A DNA stretch of 49,402 bases from a virus. This document shows, piece by piece, positions 39,161 to 47,947 of this stretch. The translations under genes and the position numbers were made by a program. The stretch covers positions 1 through 49,402 of the IMG/VR virus record IMGVR_UViG_3300032236_000981. The stretch is one strand, 5' to 3'. The notes beneath the pieces are model-generated. The model was not told the origin of the DNA. It searched no databases and worked only from the letters and a program-made list of their open reading frames with translations. Numbering within the stretch: the first letter of the stretch is position 1; the number at the start of each line of letters is the position of its first letter.

Positions 39161-39511
39161 TTAACTGATATTTTTTATAATGCCAGAATTGATCTTTATG
39201 ACCTTCTTGACATCCGCCCCCTCTGGTTTATAAATATCTGATGAAATTATTTGTTCTGGAACCCCTGAATTACCGTCATTTATGTTATTGACATATGGAG
39301 TTTGTATATGAGAATCTGGCATAACATTTGGGCTATATGAAGAATTATGTGAAGCTAATCCGCCAGTTATAAAGCCCATAATTGGGTACATTAAGCCACT
39401 TATGCTTTTTTGAAATCCAGTAGCTGCCCACATTCCATACGCACCCATTAATGCTATTGCAAGCTGTTTAGCGTCTGAAAGATCAAATTTAAAGTGATGT
39501 TTTAGCTTCAT
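39161..39511 (-). CDS. Putative holin (116 aa)
   Basis: The product has a basic start (MKLKHHFKFD) and two hydrophobic segments, residues about 16-34 (LAIALMGAYGMWAATGF) and 38-54 (SGLMYPIMGFITGGL), with a polar C-terminus of 60 residues. A small protein with two membrane segments, overlapping the endolysin stop as ATGA, fits a class II-like holin that lets the lysin reach the wall. Other small membrane proteins could have the same look, so the call depends on the lysin beside it. Confidence 0.65.
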   Translation of the reverse strand: MKLKHHFKFDLSDAKQLAIALMGAYGMWAATGFQKSISGLMYPIMGFITGGLASHNSSYSPNVMPDSHIQTPYVNNINDGNSGVPEQIISSDIYKPEGADVKKVIKINSGIIKNIS

Positions 39512-40365
39512 AAAAGTCCCTTAAGATTGTCATAAACTATTTGAGGAACTGCTCCACCCTGTACTATAATACCGAGAGCCTTGTCAAACTTTACAAGTCC
39601 TGCTTTTGTTTGAGTATTCATGGTTCCAGTAGCATACTTTGCAAGAAGCATTCCTTTTTTAACAAGAGCTTTTTGTATTGTTAAAACAGCGTCATTAGTT
39701 TGACCTATAGCAAATGAATTTTGGGATGATGGAAATGGTGGTGCAATAAACACTGTTGGACTTGGTGACGGTGTTGTACTTGATGATCCTGAAACAGCCC
39801 CTGTATGCAACATTCCAGTAGCTCCCGCCACTGCTGCACCAGTTCCGCCAACAACTGCTGTCGCTTTCTTACCAGTTGTTATTGGTTTAGTTGGAGCAAC
39901 AACAATAGGGTATTTTGGTCTTATTACTGCAATTACAAAAAGATAATTTCTATGAACTCTCCAGCATCCTTCTTGTGTTGGATCATTTGGATTACCAGTG
40001 TTAAAAGCAATTGTGGTAAATCCTCCAGGACTTGCATTCTCACATAATTCTACGTGATCTGCTACCCCGTCCCCGTTCCAGTCGTACATCACCAAATCAC
40101 CTGGTTGCATTAACATTTTATTAACAACAAGACCTTGCATTTGAAACCAATGCAAGGCTGCGGGATTAAAAGAAAAACCTTTAGGGGTTTGTGCAGCAAT
40201 TAAATGTGATAAACCAACTTGTGCAAAACACCAACTGATTCCCATTGCACAATATGGAGCGTTTGGAACACCATACCAAATACCATATGGACTTTCATTT
40301 GATGCACCTTCATGAAACCCTATTTGGGTTCTGGCAACGTTTATAACATCTAGTGCCGTTGCCAT
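39508..40365 (-). CDS. Endolysin: CHAP-like amidase/peptidase with PG-binding domain (285 aa)
   Basis: The N-terminal 140 residues match a CHAP/NlpC-like cysteine enzyme: C39 in PYCAMGISW, H104 in VADHVELC, and a following polar residue in FNTGNPN. A Pro/Thr/Ser/Gly hinge of about 60 residues comes next, and the last 70 residues form a peptidoglycan-binding domain of the PG_binding_1 type (LTIQKALVKKGMLLAKYATG, then TKAGLVKFDKALG). The enzyme would cleave peptidoglycan at the end of infection. There is no signal peptide, so a holin is needed. Its place between portal and protease, inside the head cluster, is unusual. Confidence 0.85.
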   Translation of the reverse strand: MATALDVINVARTQIGFHEGASNESPYGIWYGVPNAPYCAMGISWCFAQVGLSHLIAAQTPKGFSFNPAALHWFQMQGLVVNKMLMQPGDLVMYDWNGDGVADHVELCENASPGGFTTIAFNTGNPNDPTQEGCWRVHRNYLFVIAVIRPKYPIVVAPTKPITTGKKATAVVGGTGAAVAGATGMLHTGAVSGSSSTTPSPSPTVFIAPPFPSSQNSFAIGQTNDAVLTIQKALVKKGMLLAKYATGTMNTQTKAGLVKFDKALGIIVQGGAVPQIVYDNLKGLL

Positions 40366-40367
40366 TT

Positions 40368-41948
40368 TTAATTGCCTTCTTGTGGACCTTCGCCTTTTGC
40401 GTTACGAGCGGTACCCATTTTATCTGGTGCATTTAAAGTTCTATTTTGATCACGTGTTTTATTACCACTTGCATCAGACGCTGCGTCTTGTGCTACTTTA
40501 GGGTTGATAATTAAAACAGCATCACCACCTTCCAGTGGAGCCATTCCACGACGTGCACGAACTTCATTAGGAGTAATAACTTGATCCTTAAGATAACGAT
40601 CATCAATACGAGATTGTGTTTCTTCATCTGTAAGTGCAAGTTCATTAAATCTCAAAACAAATGCATCAGTAAATTCCTTGATAATAAGATTAATCTTAAA
40701 CTCAAGCTCTTCTTGTCTTGGACGACATACTTGCTCTTTAAATGTTTTATCTGCATCTTTAGCATTTGCCAACGATACATTAGCTGGCATACCTAGTTTT
40801 GAAACTGGTACACGATGTGAAAGAAGAATACGATCTCTATTTTCTACAGCATAGTTTCTGAATGAAGAATCTTGAATTCCCGCTTCAATTGGCTCCATAT
40901 TAAATTCAACACGACCTTGTTCACCATCTGATGGAAGTGGAATATAAAGGGTTCTATGGTTTCTACCTTTGAGTCCAGTTTGGAAGAACTCAAGCAATTT
41001 ACGCTCTGAATCTGCAGTAAGCTTTGCACCCTTTACTGTAATAATGTAACGTGGAACTGCTTTATTTTCAAAGTAGTCTAAATTAAAACGTTGTGCAAAT
41101 TCATCTCCAGCAACTGCGTTCTTTGCTGATAGTACGTCTGGGACGCCATAATAGGTATTTGACGGAGTAAATACCTTAAAGTGAATTACTTCATTTGGCT
41201 GTGGATCTGTTCCAATTTGATCTGGAGTTTCTGTATCCCCGAAGTTTCTAAAGAAGGTGTAACGGTTATAAACAACTTGTACAAAACCATCACGGTGACG
41301 ACGAATACGCATTGTTGTGGTTGGAATATGCCCAACATAACCGATCTTGCCTGTTGATGTACGACCAACTTCCATATAAGCATTTCCAGTTGATTCTAGG
41401 TCAATGAATATTTTTTTCATTGTTTCTGTAAATGAATCATCTGAATTAAGTGACTCTAAAAATGATCTTAGGTCTTCTTTAAGCCCTTCAATTTTTGAAC
41501 GCAACTTGTCAAGAGACTTTGGCTTATCCATAACGCCTTCAATTTTAGCTGTTGTTTTCCATGTGTTTTCAAACTTGTATCCAAGTCCTACTACGTTTGC
41601 AGCCTTAGCATTTACAGCAGAGTGATGATATGGAGATACATCATAAAGTTGTGCTAAATAAAGAATGTTATATGGTGGTTGAACAATTTGAAAAAGAGAA
41701 TATCCTGTAAGATCAAGAGGATCAAGTTTTTTAGATTTTGCGTCTCCAACACCAGTGAATGATTTTTCAAGTCTATTTACTTGACGACGAAAATTAGGAC
41801 TTAGCCCTTCTGATTTTTTAATATCTTCCCATGTAGCATTAAATGGATCACCAAAATCATTTTCTACAGTATGGACTGGGTTATCAGTTTTTACAACAAT
41901 CCCGCCTTCATCTTCATCAAAACTATCATCAACTATTAAATTAGCCAA
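40368..41948 (-). CDS. Portal protein (526 aa)
   Basis: The 526-residue protein has the layout of an HK97/SPP1-type portal: an N-terminal wing, the LYLAQLYDVSPYHHSAVNAK stretch in which portals usually carry conserved aromatics, a stem-like helix region (KLTADSERKLLEFFQTGLKG), and a C-terminal crown ending in an Arg/Asn-rich tail. It builds the dodecamer at the DNA entry vertex. The start is TTG at 41948, overlapping the previous gene by eight bases and preceded by GAGGGAGATG. The following genes are lysis rather than protease. Confidence 0.88.
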   Translation of the reverse strand: MANLIVDDSFDEDEGGIVVKTDNPVHTVENDFGDPFNATWEDIKKSEGLSPNFRRQVNRLEKSFTGVGDAKSKKLDPLDLTGYSLFQIVQPPYNILYLAQLYDVSPYHHSAVNAKAANVVGLGYKFENTWKTTAKIEGVMDKPKSLDKLRSKIEGLKEDLRSFLESLNSDDSFTETMKKIFIDLESTGNAYMEVGRTSTGKIGYVGHIPTTTMRIRRHRDGFVQVVYNRYTFFRNFGDTETPDQIGTDPQPNEVIHFKVFTPSNTYYGVPDVLSAKNAVAGDEFAQRFNLDYFENKAVPRYIITVKGAKLTADSERKLLEFFQTGLKGRNHRTLYIPLPSDGEQGRVEFNMEPIEAGIQDSSFRNYAVENRDRILLSHRVPVSKLGMPANVSLANAKDADKTFKEQVCRPRQEELEFKINLIIKEFTDAFVLRFNELALTDEETQSRIDDRYLKDQVITPNEVRARRGMAPLEGGDAVLIINPKVAQDAASDASGNKTRDQNRTLNAPDKMGTARNAKGEGPQEGN

Positions 41949-42288
41949 GCTTCATCTCCCTCATCTCTTTAACATAATCCATCATTGCGGGGAGATCTTT
42001 TTCATCTGGAACTAATCCCATTTCTAATCTCTGTCTTTGCTCCGCTAATTCTTCGTCTGTTACTGGTCTATGCCCAGACATAAAAAGTGGTTTTCCTTCT
42101 TCTAGTCCGTAATGAGCTGCTGCATCTTTAAGCTTTTTAATCTGCCTAATATCGCCTTTTATGGACGGAATACTTAAATAAGCACCTTCTTCATCCATAA
42201 CAACTTTACCATCTGGCATTTGCCAAACATACAATCCCCAATTTACTTCTTCAACTGGTGTCATTCTCATAGGACTTACTGGTTTCAT
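41941..42288 (-). CDS. Hypothetical protein upstream of portal (115 aa)
   Basis: The product has a beta-rich start (NWGLYVWQMPDGKVVMDEEG) and a helical, acidic and Met-rich end (DLPAMMDYVKEMREMKLG). It is encoded directly before portal with an overlap, where actinobacterial siphoviruses often have a small conserved protein of unknown function. A terminase or packaging accessory role is possible by position. It is expressed from a putative leaderless promoter. Confidence 0.65.
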   Translation of the reverse strand: MKPVSPMRMTPVEEVNWGLYVWQMPDGKVVMDEEGAYLSIPSIKGDIRQIKKLKDAAAHYGLEEGKPLFMSGHRPVTDEELAEQRQRLEMGLVPDEKDLPAMMDYVKEMREMKLG

Positions 42289-42294
42289 ATGCTT

Positions 42295-42303
42295 ATAATA
42301 CCA
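42295..42303 (-). promoter_or_regulatory. Extended -10 promoter, leaderless (115-residue gene)
   Basis: The minus-strand TGGTATTAT ends six bases before the ATG at 42288, so transcription should start at the first base of the codon. The -10 to ATG interval AAGCAT is similar to that before the collagen-like gene. Confidence 0.55.
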
Positions 42304-42338
42304 CGCAAATAGTAAAAACTGTACATTTGACTGCCATT

Positions 42339-44315
42339 TTATTGATTATTCTTATAAAATAGAACCGCTTGGCCATTATTTAACTGTGTAGATGAACCAT
42401 GGTATTCCATAATTTGGCCTATAGACGATATTGAAGAACCTATTGATGTTATGCTGTTGCCAGAGACAACGAAGTTATCATTTGCTATTGATGTAACCAC
42501 AGATATAAATGAAAGATATCTATTTTGAACCTGTGACTGAGTTAATGCATTTGGATATAAGGTGATATACCCATAACTTGCTTCTGATGGCACCTTAGAA
42601 ATATCAGCAGAACCATTCAACAAAATATCATTTGAGCTTGATGCTGGATATACCATAATAATATGATATACCTCACCATCTATAATCGTAATTGGAGAAG
42701 AGTTCCTGTTTATTCCATTGACATATAAGGTTGAGCCAGGTATTGTATTTTGAAGCATATTATTGCTATCTATATGAAGATCTGCATATCCTGGTATTGT
42801 TTCTATAACTGCTGATCCCGTCCCTTCATATCTCATCCAAAATTCTACAGATTGATAAGAAGATTGTGTAAGCTTAGAAATAATTGCATATCCTGGATTA
42901 GATCCTGGATCTTGAGGGGCAAATTTTATACCTAAATTATTACTTCTTCCCAAAATATTATTTGTATCTTTTTTCATCATATATGTAGTGCTGGATGCTG
43001 GGTAAATTTCAAATAGGCCAGAATCCGATATTTCATTAATAGCAGAATAAACTACTATATTTAAATTATCTATTCTTGGTTGATTTTTTAATGATGTATC
43101 TGGTGAAGCAATTGTTACTCTAATAAGACAACTTGCTCCAAATAAAGATCCGTAACTAGACAAGAAATATGGGAAAGCTTTTCCATTTTTAATACTATAA
43201 AATGTTGTACCACCATCATATGAAACATCAACAGTCACATATTTACTTGACATTATTGAATCATATGCACCAGTATCCCAAGATACCTCAATTCCAGAAA
43301 AATTGGAGTACGAAACCATTGATAATGGATATATCCAAGTTCCTACGTTTGGAGCAGAATAAGTTGTTTGCGCTAATGTTAAACCAGTTTTATCTGATAT
43401 AAGGTTTGAAAAAGTACCTGAATTATAAAGAGAATTACTTGTAAACTTTTTAGAAAACACAGTTTTACCTGAAGTATTATCAAATGAAAAATGAGAAACA
43501 TCTGTTTGATTTGAATAATTTGTTGGATCTGAATCTTTTGCTGCCCAGAACATATGGTTTCTTATTTCATTAATTGAAAGTTTTCTATCATATATTGCTA
43601 CCCCATTTATAATAAAATAAGAACTTGCAGTTGCTGGTCCTATACGAAATCTTGTTCTTTCAGAATCTGAATAAAATTTATAATTTGACGGGATTAAAAC
43701 TGATTCATCCGTTATACCATTTACAGATATACTCATGGATAAGTCTTTAATTGATGCAAATACGTGTATTGGTTGATCCCATGAAAATATTTGCTTTTGA
43801 GTTGTTATTGACAACCCGCCCTGAAAATATACAGTAAAGTACAAGATATCATTATTTGCATATATTTGCATTCTTGTATTTGGCCCAGAATGTAGGTCCA
43901 TAATATTAGATTGACCATTTATAGATCCTGGCATCAGGATCCAAAATTCTAACCCGAAAGTTTTATGCTCTTGCCCCTGTTGAAAAACATTGTATAAGTT
44001 TAAAGCTTCTATTCCTACATTTGTATTAATTCTGCAACCATTATATTGTGTATCATAATTTGAATGGCTTATAATTGATGTAATGTCTTGAAAATTTGGG
44101 GATCCCAAAGTATATGCACCATGATTGCCATATCCAGATGAATCTATAATATTTTTTGATCCAACTTCTTGCAAATATGTACTTTCGTTATCTAAATATT
44201 CTTGATATGTAGCATACTCAAGTAAAATTGTTGCATATGTTCTTTGTGTTGAAGCACCATCAAGCATCCATAATGATAATGGATTATCTCTTAATACTGC
44301 TTGTTTGTAAGACAT
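42339..44315 (-). CDS. LamG-like / concanavalin-fold virion protein (658 aa)
   Basis: The 658-residue beta-rich protein contains at least two laminin-G or concanavalin-A-like lectin domains. The first spans residues about 55-255 (GLEFWILMPGSINGQSNIMD, then RKLSINEIRNHMFW). The second is near 430-600 (SVEFWMRYEGTGSAVIETIP, then GEVYHIIMVYPASS). Between them lies a galactose-binding-like segment (TYSAPNVGTWIYPLSMVSYS). Such domains bind sugars or proteins on capsids and tails. It follows the collagen-like gene by 11 bases, so the two are probably expressed together as surface fibres or decoration. No catalytic signature is seen. Confidence 0.7.
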   Translation of the reverse strand: MSYKQAVLRDNPLSLWMLDGASTQRTYATILLEYATYQEYLDNESTYLQEVGSKNIIDSSGYGNHGAYTLGSPNFQDITSIISHSNYDTQYNGCRINTNVGIEALNLYNVFQQGQEHKTFGLEFWILMPGSINGQSNIMDLHSGPNTRMQIYANNDILYFTVYFQGGLSITTQKQIFSWDQPIHVFASIKDLSMSISVNGITDESVLIPSNYKFYSDSERTRFRIGPATASSYFIINGVAIYDRKLSINEIRNHMFWAAKDSDPTNYSNQTDVSHFSFDNTSGKTVFSKKFTSNSLYNSGTFSNLISDKTGLTLAQTTYSAPNVGTWIYPLSMVSYSNFSGIEVSWDTGAYDSIMSSKYVTVDVSYDGGTTFYSIKNGKAFPYFLSSYGSLFGASCLIRVTIASPDTSLKNQPRIDNLNIVVYSAINEISDSGLFEIYPASSTTYMMKKDTNNILGRSNNLGIKFAPQDPGSNPGYAIISKLTQSSYQSVEFWMRYEGTGSAVIETIPGYADLHIDSNNMLQNTIPGSTLYVNGINRNSSPITIIDGEVYHIIMVYPASSSNDILLNGSADISKVPSEASYGYITLYPNALTQSQVQNRYLSFISVVTSIANDNFVVSGNSITSIGSSISSIGQIMEYHGSSTQLNNGQAVLFYKNNQ

Positions 44316-44326
44316 TTATCTTACCC

Positions 44327-45595
44327 CTATATAATCGTTTTTAAGAACTTTATTGTTGCATTTGTAGTTGCAGCATCTGTTATAGTTACCTGAACTATTA
44401 AGTTCCCGCCAGATGTACTGGATGAAATATTAATTCCAGACATTAGACCATTTGTTTCTATAACTGCATACTCTGTGCTGTCTACTACTGAGCCATCTGT
44501 TTGAATTAAAAATTTAGATGTTCTTATTTTTGAACCCTGAACAATTGAAATTCTATATTCTGCCGATGTAAAGCTTGATAGCGGTACTGTATCTATTGTT
44601 GATATTGAATTTGATGATAAAGAAAATGTTCCATTTATTCCGCCAGCTGCTCCTGCTGGACCCTGTATACCTTGTGCAGCATATAAGCCATTTAAACCTT
44701 GTATTCCTTGCAATCCTTGAATACCCTGAAACCCTTGAAGACCTTGTGAACCCTGTAAACCTTGAGTGCCTTGTAGTCCTTGCAAACCCTGTAAACCTTG
44801 AATACCCTGAGCACCTGTGCCAGCTGCTATAGTAAATTGAATTGAATCTGTTCCTATTCTAATGGCTCCATCTGAATTAGAACCATTTGCATATTGAACC
44901 CAAGTTGTGTTGGCATATGTTGTTCCGCTAAGAACAAAAATATAATCTCCATTTTCAACTTGTCCTAGTATGTGATTATTGTAATCTGTAGAGCGAGTAA
45001 GTTGCCAATGAACCGAACTGGTTCCTAATGTTGTTACTGTATAAATTCCATTTTCTATTGCATTTGCACGATTTTTAACAAGTACACGATCATTTAATAA
45101 CCATGTATATCCATCAGTTACAGCAACTCCAAAATTATTACTTGTAATAGTTGCACCTACGCCAGTTCCACTTTCTGCATCTGCAGTTCCTGACGAATAT
45201 GTGGCATTAATAAAATCAACAGATGTTGCAGTATTTACTGCTGCGTGTGCATTTTGTTTTCCAGCCTGTCCCATTGTTCCTTGTACACCCTGTGTACCTT
45301 GCAAGCCTTGTAAGCCTTGAATTCCTTGTAATCCCTGCACACCCTGTGTACCTTGAAATCCAAGTAAGCCTTGAATTCCTTGTGCCCCTTGTACGCCTTG
45401 TAAACCCTGTAAACCTTGAATGCCTTGAATACCTAGTAAACCTTGTATGCCCTGTAAACCCTGAATACCTTGAGGTCCTCTATTTGTTGTTAAATAATTA
45501 TCAATTTCAGAGGCCAAAGCATAGATATCCCTTGGAACGTCGGGAGTATCTGTATATTGCGGGTAGGAAAAACCCTTGCTGGTAAATTGGCTCAT
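44327..45595 (-). CDS. Collagen-like fibre protein (422 aa)
   Basis: There is an N-terminal helical cap (residues about 1-38), then a collagen-like run of about 25 Gly-X-Y triplets (residues about 40-114, 45478-45254). A beta-rich globular domain follows (about 120-255), then a second collagen run (about 260-318, 44820-44640), and a beta-strand-rich trimer-like end. X is mostly Ile, Leu or Val and Y is mostly Gln, with almost no Pro. Gly-X-Y triple helices form trimeric fibres. The promoter sits immediately before the ATG with no ribosome site. It is likely a virion appendage for surface attachment; glycosyl genes lie next to it. Confidence 0.82.
   Translation of the reverse strand: MSQFTSKGFSYPQYTDTPDVPRDIYALASEIDNYLTTNRGPQGIQGLQGIQGLLGIQGIQGLQGLQGVQGAQGIQGLLGFQGTQGVQGLQGIQGLQGLQGTQGVQGTMGQAGKQNAHAAVNTATSVDFINATYSSGTADAESGTGVGATITSNNFGVAVTDGYTWLLNDRVLVKNRANAIENGIYTVTTLGTSSVHWQLTRSTDYNNHILGQVENGDYIFVLSGTTYANTTWVQYANGSNSDGAIRIGTDSIQFTIAAGTGAQGIQGLQGLQGLQGTQGLQGSQGLQGFQGIQGLQGIQGLNGLYAAQGIQGPAGAAGGINGTFSLSSNSISTIDTVPLSSFTSAEYRISIVQGSKIRTSKFLIQTDGSVVDSTEYAVIETNGLMSGINISSSTSGGNLIVQVTITDAATTNATIKFLKTII
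44640..44820 (-). repeat. Second Gly-X-Gln collagen-like repeat block
   Basis: Degenerate nine-base units on the minus strand, of the form GGN-(ATT/TTA/CTT/GTA)-CAA or CAG, encode about 19 triplets. The DNA-level degeneracy keeps a very uniform Gly-hydrophobic-Gln protein pattern. Confidence 0.8.
45254..45478 (-). repeat. First Gly-X-Gln collagen-like repeat block
   Basis: About 25 nine-base units encode GIQ, GLQ, GVQ, GTQ, GAQ or GFQ, with one GLL-type break, GPQ at the start and GTM at the end. It is the longer of the two blocks in the fibre protein. Confidence 0.8.
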
Positions 45596-45603
45596 ATGCT
45601 ATA

Positions 45604-45612
45604 AGTATACCA
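45604..45612 (-). promoter_or_regulatory. Extended -10 promoter, near-leaderless (collagen-like gene)
   Basis: The minus-strand TGGTATACT ends eight bases before the ATG at 45595. No Shine-Dalgarno lies between, so the mRNA must start at or within a base or two of the start codon. Confidence 0.5.
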
Positions 45613-45643
45613 AAATAACAAATAAAAGCATTTATTTTGCCCC

Positions 45644-46216
45644 TTAAAACGTGATATTTGGATCCATTTGCTTAATATTGTGCTGTACTAACATCCTATA
45701 GCTTTCTGGTATATCAATTGTAATAAGATATTTAAATATTGACATAGATTCTTCTTTCCTACCCAGCCCCCAGCCACTTACTGCTTTTTCAAACAATAAG
45801 GCAAATTCTCCAGGGTACTGAACATCGGCTGGTAATGGTTCGTTATTTTTTGAATGCAACAACCCAAGTTCTGAAAACATATAGCATTCTTGCCATTTAT
45901 TTAACCATTCATAATACCTAGCCAACAAAAAATATGCCTCTGGTCTTTTGGGCAAATATTGAATTGCTTGCATTAAAGAGTTTTTTACAGTATGCTTTCT
46001 TCCATCTTGATCAGATATGCATTCTGCTATTTTTAATAGAGAGGTATAAACATAAATTGGGTTTTTATCATATCCATACTCTGCACATCTTAAATAAAAA
46101 GATGTTGCAGAAGCTGTTTGCCCCATCTCATGATATTTTAAACCAATGTTAAAATTTAAAATTGGATTAAACATATCATGGGAAGCAGATTCAATTAAAT
46201 CTTCAATTAGTTCCAT
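45644..46216 (-). CDS. TPR-like repeat protein (190 aa)
   Basis: The 190-residue protein is built of helix pairs with the tetratricopeptide spacing: FNIGLKYHEMGQTASATSFY at about 22-42 (A/G at the helix contact positions), YFLLARYYEWLNKWQECYMF near 95-115, and a last pair that includes ALLFEKAVSGWGLGRKEESM. TPR arrays join proteins in a complex, and in glycosylation loci they are often fused or linked to glycosyltransferases. It overlaps the beta-propeller gene before it by 14 bases, so it is coupled to the sugar-processing genes. Confidence 0.75.
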   Translation of the reverse strand: MELIEDLIESASHDMFNPILNFNIGLKYHEMGQTASATSFYLRCAEYGYDKNPIYVYTSLLKIAECISDQDGRKHTVKNSLMQAIQYLPKRPEAYFLLARYYEWLNKWQECYMFSELGLLHSKNNEPLPADVQYPGEFALLFEKAVSGWGLGRKEESMSIFKYLITIDIPESYRMLVQHNIKQMDPNITF

Positions 46217-47213
46217 AAGAGAGTGCTTCCTTTATCATTTCATCAACTATCTTTTTAGGAGTTTTTAATATAAATGCTGCATTGTCTTGAAAACCAAAAG
46301 ATATAAGCAGATCGTTTTTAAATTTTGCAGCACCCGCAACAAATTCAATTTTGGCATCCAGGAAAGAAAATGGCGACGGGCTAATTCCTATTAGTTTAAA
46401 ATTTTTATCCCATACAACAACTCTATGTCTATATATGCCATCTTTTTGATTTAAATAATTAAAATAAGATATTGTTTCATGAACAATAGCAATATAATAT
46501 TTGCCCCAATTAATTACTTGAGATCCCCCTCTTAAATCAATTGAAGATTCTAATCCTTGCTTAACAAAAATTTGTTCACATTTTGCTGGTAAATCTAAAG
46601 ATGTTTTTACAAGCTCTGTTGGTGATGTCCATTTTACATAATGATATGGTTTATCTAAAACTGGCATCCAATTTTTTTCACAATACGAATCATTATTATT
46701 TGGTGCTGGTATCCTAAATCTTTTAACTTCTTTTACTGTCCAGGAATCTCTGTCTATCTCAATCTCAGAAAGTTCCATTCTTCCTTGACCATCTGGCGTT
46801 GTATCTCTTCTTACACCCGAAATATAATACTTTTCCTCCCATTTAAATAACCTAGCATCTTCTAGGCCTACAAAATCCCAAAGGGGACGGGAATCAAGCA
46901 TCTCAGTATCTATCAAAGAAAAATTTATTATTTTAAAATTTTTATCAAGTCTCATCAAATAATTAGTAGTTACAAGTCTTAAATCTTTTTCTGGATGTAA
47001 ATATGCCAATGGTCCCCAAACTGAAGGGAATTTTTGTGTATTTTCAGAATGATATAGTGTATAGTTAACATGTCTTAAAACAACTAATATATCTTCATTG
47101 TCATCTATAAATACGGAGGGATTCATTAATCCCGTCCCATTTGTTAAACCTTTAGATATAGTTAATGGAATCAATCTTCCGCCATCTAAAACAGATTTTT
47201 GAACTAAGTTCAC
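46203..47213 (-). CDS. GH130/GH43-like beta-propeller protein (336 aa)
   Basis: The 336-residue protein has the five-bladed propeller pattern of families 130, 43 and 32: a first blade with LMNPSVFIDDNEDILVVLR, the central signature VGLEDARLFKWEEKYYIS near residue 115 (the E-D-A/P-R of these enzymes), then the NWMPV segment and RGGSQVINWGKYYIAIVHE near residue 240. GH130 enzymes phosphorolyse mannosides, and others transfer or hydrolyse sugars. Here it lies between two glycosyltransferases and the TPR gene, so sugar trimming or donor synthesis for glycosylation is a plausible role. The propeller pattern is visible; catalysis is not proven. Confidence 0.78.
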   Translation of the reverse strand: MNLVQKSVLDGGRLIPLTISKGLTNGTGLMNPSVFIDDNEDILVVLRHVNYTLYHSENTQKFPSVWGPLAYLHPEKDLRLVTTNYLMRLDKNFKIINFSLIDTEMLDSRPLWDFVGLEDARLFKWEEKYYISGVRRDTTPDGQGRMELSEIEIDRDSWTVKEVKRFRIPAPNNNDSYCEKNWMPVLDKPYHYVKWTSPTELVKTSLDLPAKCEQIFVKQGLESSIDLRGGSQVINWGKYYIAIVHETISYFNYLNQKDGIYRHRVVVWDKNFKLIGISPSPFSFLDAKIEFVAGAAKFKNDLLISFGFQDNAAFILKTPKKIVDEMIKEALSYGTN

Positions 47214-47947
47214 GGATTTAATGTACCTACAAATTCGTATGAACCTACATGAGTTGTTTTTGCATATGGTGCAGCATAGACTTTATTTCCTAATTCCCGC
47301 CACATATAGCAAAAATTAACATCTTCGCCCATCCATTTGCCATCTTTATCTATATTGGTGTTCCAAAATTCATAGATTTTGTCTCCAGGATTTATTCCTA
47401 GTACTCCAGTGCCTGTATAGGTATATGATCTAACTGAAGGTTTTAACTTTTCAAATACAGATTTATGGATTATCATCATTCCCGTCCCAATATGGGAGAC
47501 TTCAAATGATTTTGTAAAATCTTCTGGCTGTTCTTGATCTGGCAATAATGCAAGATTAAATTCCCCGCTAAATTTACATAGCATTTCGGCGGGAACTCCA
47601 TGTTGAACTGCTTGAGATATAGACTCCCAATTTATTCTTTTTTTAGGAACTACTCCACCAATAATATCTTTACCTTCATTAATCATTCTTAAAACATCTT
47701 CTGGTTTAAATGATTGATCTGCATCTATAAAGAATAAGTAGTCACAACCTGAATTAAGAAACATTTGAGTAAATAAATCTCTTGCTTCAGTAATAATAGA
47801 ATTATTATACATATCTCTATATTGAACTTCATAACCTTTATCTAGAAGGAACTTCATAGTATTAAATACACTTTTAGCATATGATCCATGACACATACCG
47901 CCATACATTGGCGTAGCTATAAATACTGATTTAGGTTTCTTTGCCAT
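47210..47947 (-). CDS. Glycosyltransferase, GT-A fold (245 aa)
   Basis: The N-terminal strand KSVFIATPMYGGMCHGSYAK, the DxD-type motif FIDADQSF near residue 75, and the acceptor-site region GEDVNFCYMWRE near 210 mark a GT-A glycosyltransferase resembling family 2 and its phage relatives. These use a nucleotide sugar and a divalent metal held by DxD. It overlaps the propeller gene as ATGA and shares a base with the second glycosyltransferase. The target may be the neighbouring collagen-like fibre, another virion protein, or cell-wall or DNA; sequence alone does not decide. Confidence 0.85.
   Translation of the reverse strand: MAKKPKSVFIATPMYGGMCHGSYAKSVFNTMKFLLDKGYEVQYRDMYNNSIITEARDLFTQMFLNSGCDYLFFIDADQSFKPEDVLRMINEGKDIIGGVVPKKRINWESISQAVQHGVPAEMLCKFSGEFNLALLPDQEQPEDFTKSFEVSHIGTGMMIIHKSVFEKLKPSVRSYTYTGTGVLGINPGDKIYEFWNTNIDKDGKWMGEDVNFCYMWRELGNKVYAAPYAKTTHVGSYEFVGTLNP

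Noticed and set aside
45596-45643. AT-rich inverted repeat CAAAATAA/TTATTTTG as a terminator before the collagen-like gene.
   Set aside because: The stem is A-T only and has a long loop, so it is too weak to call.
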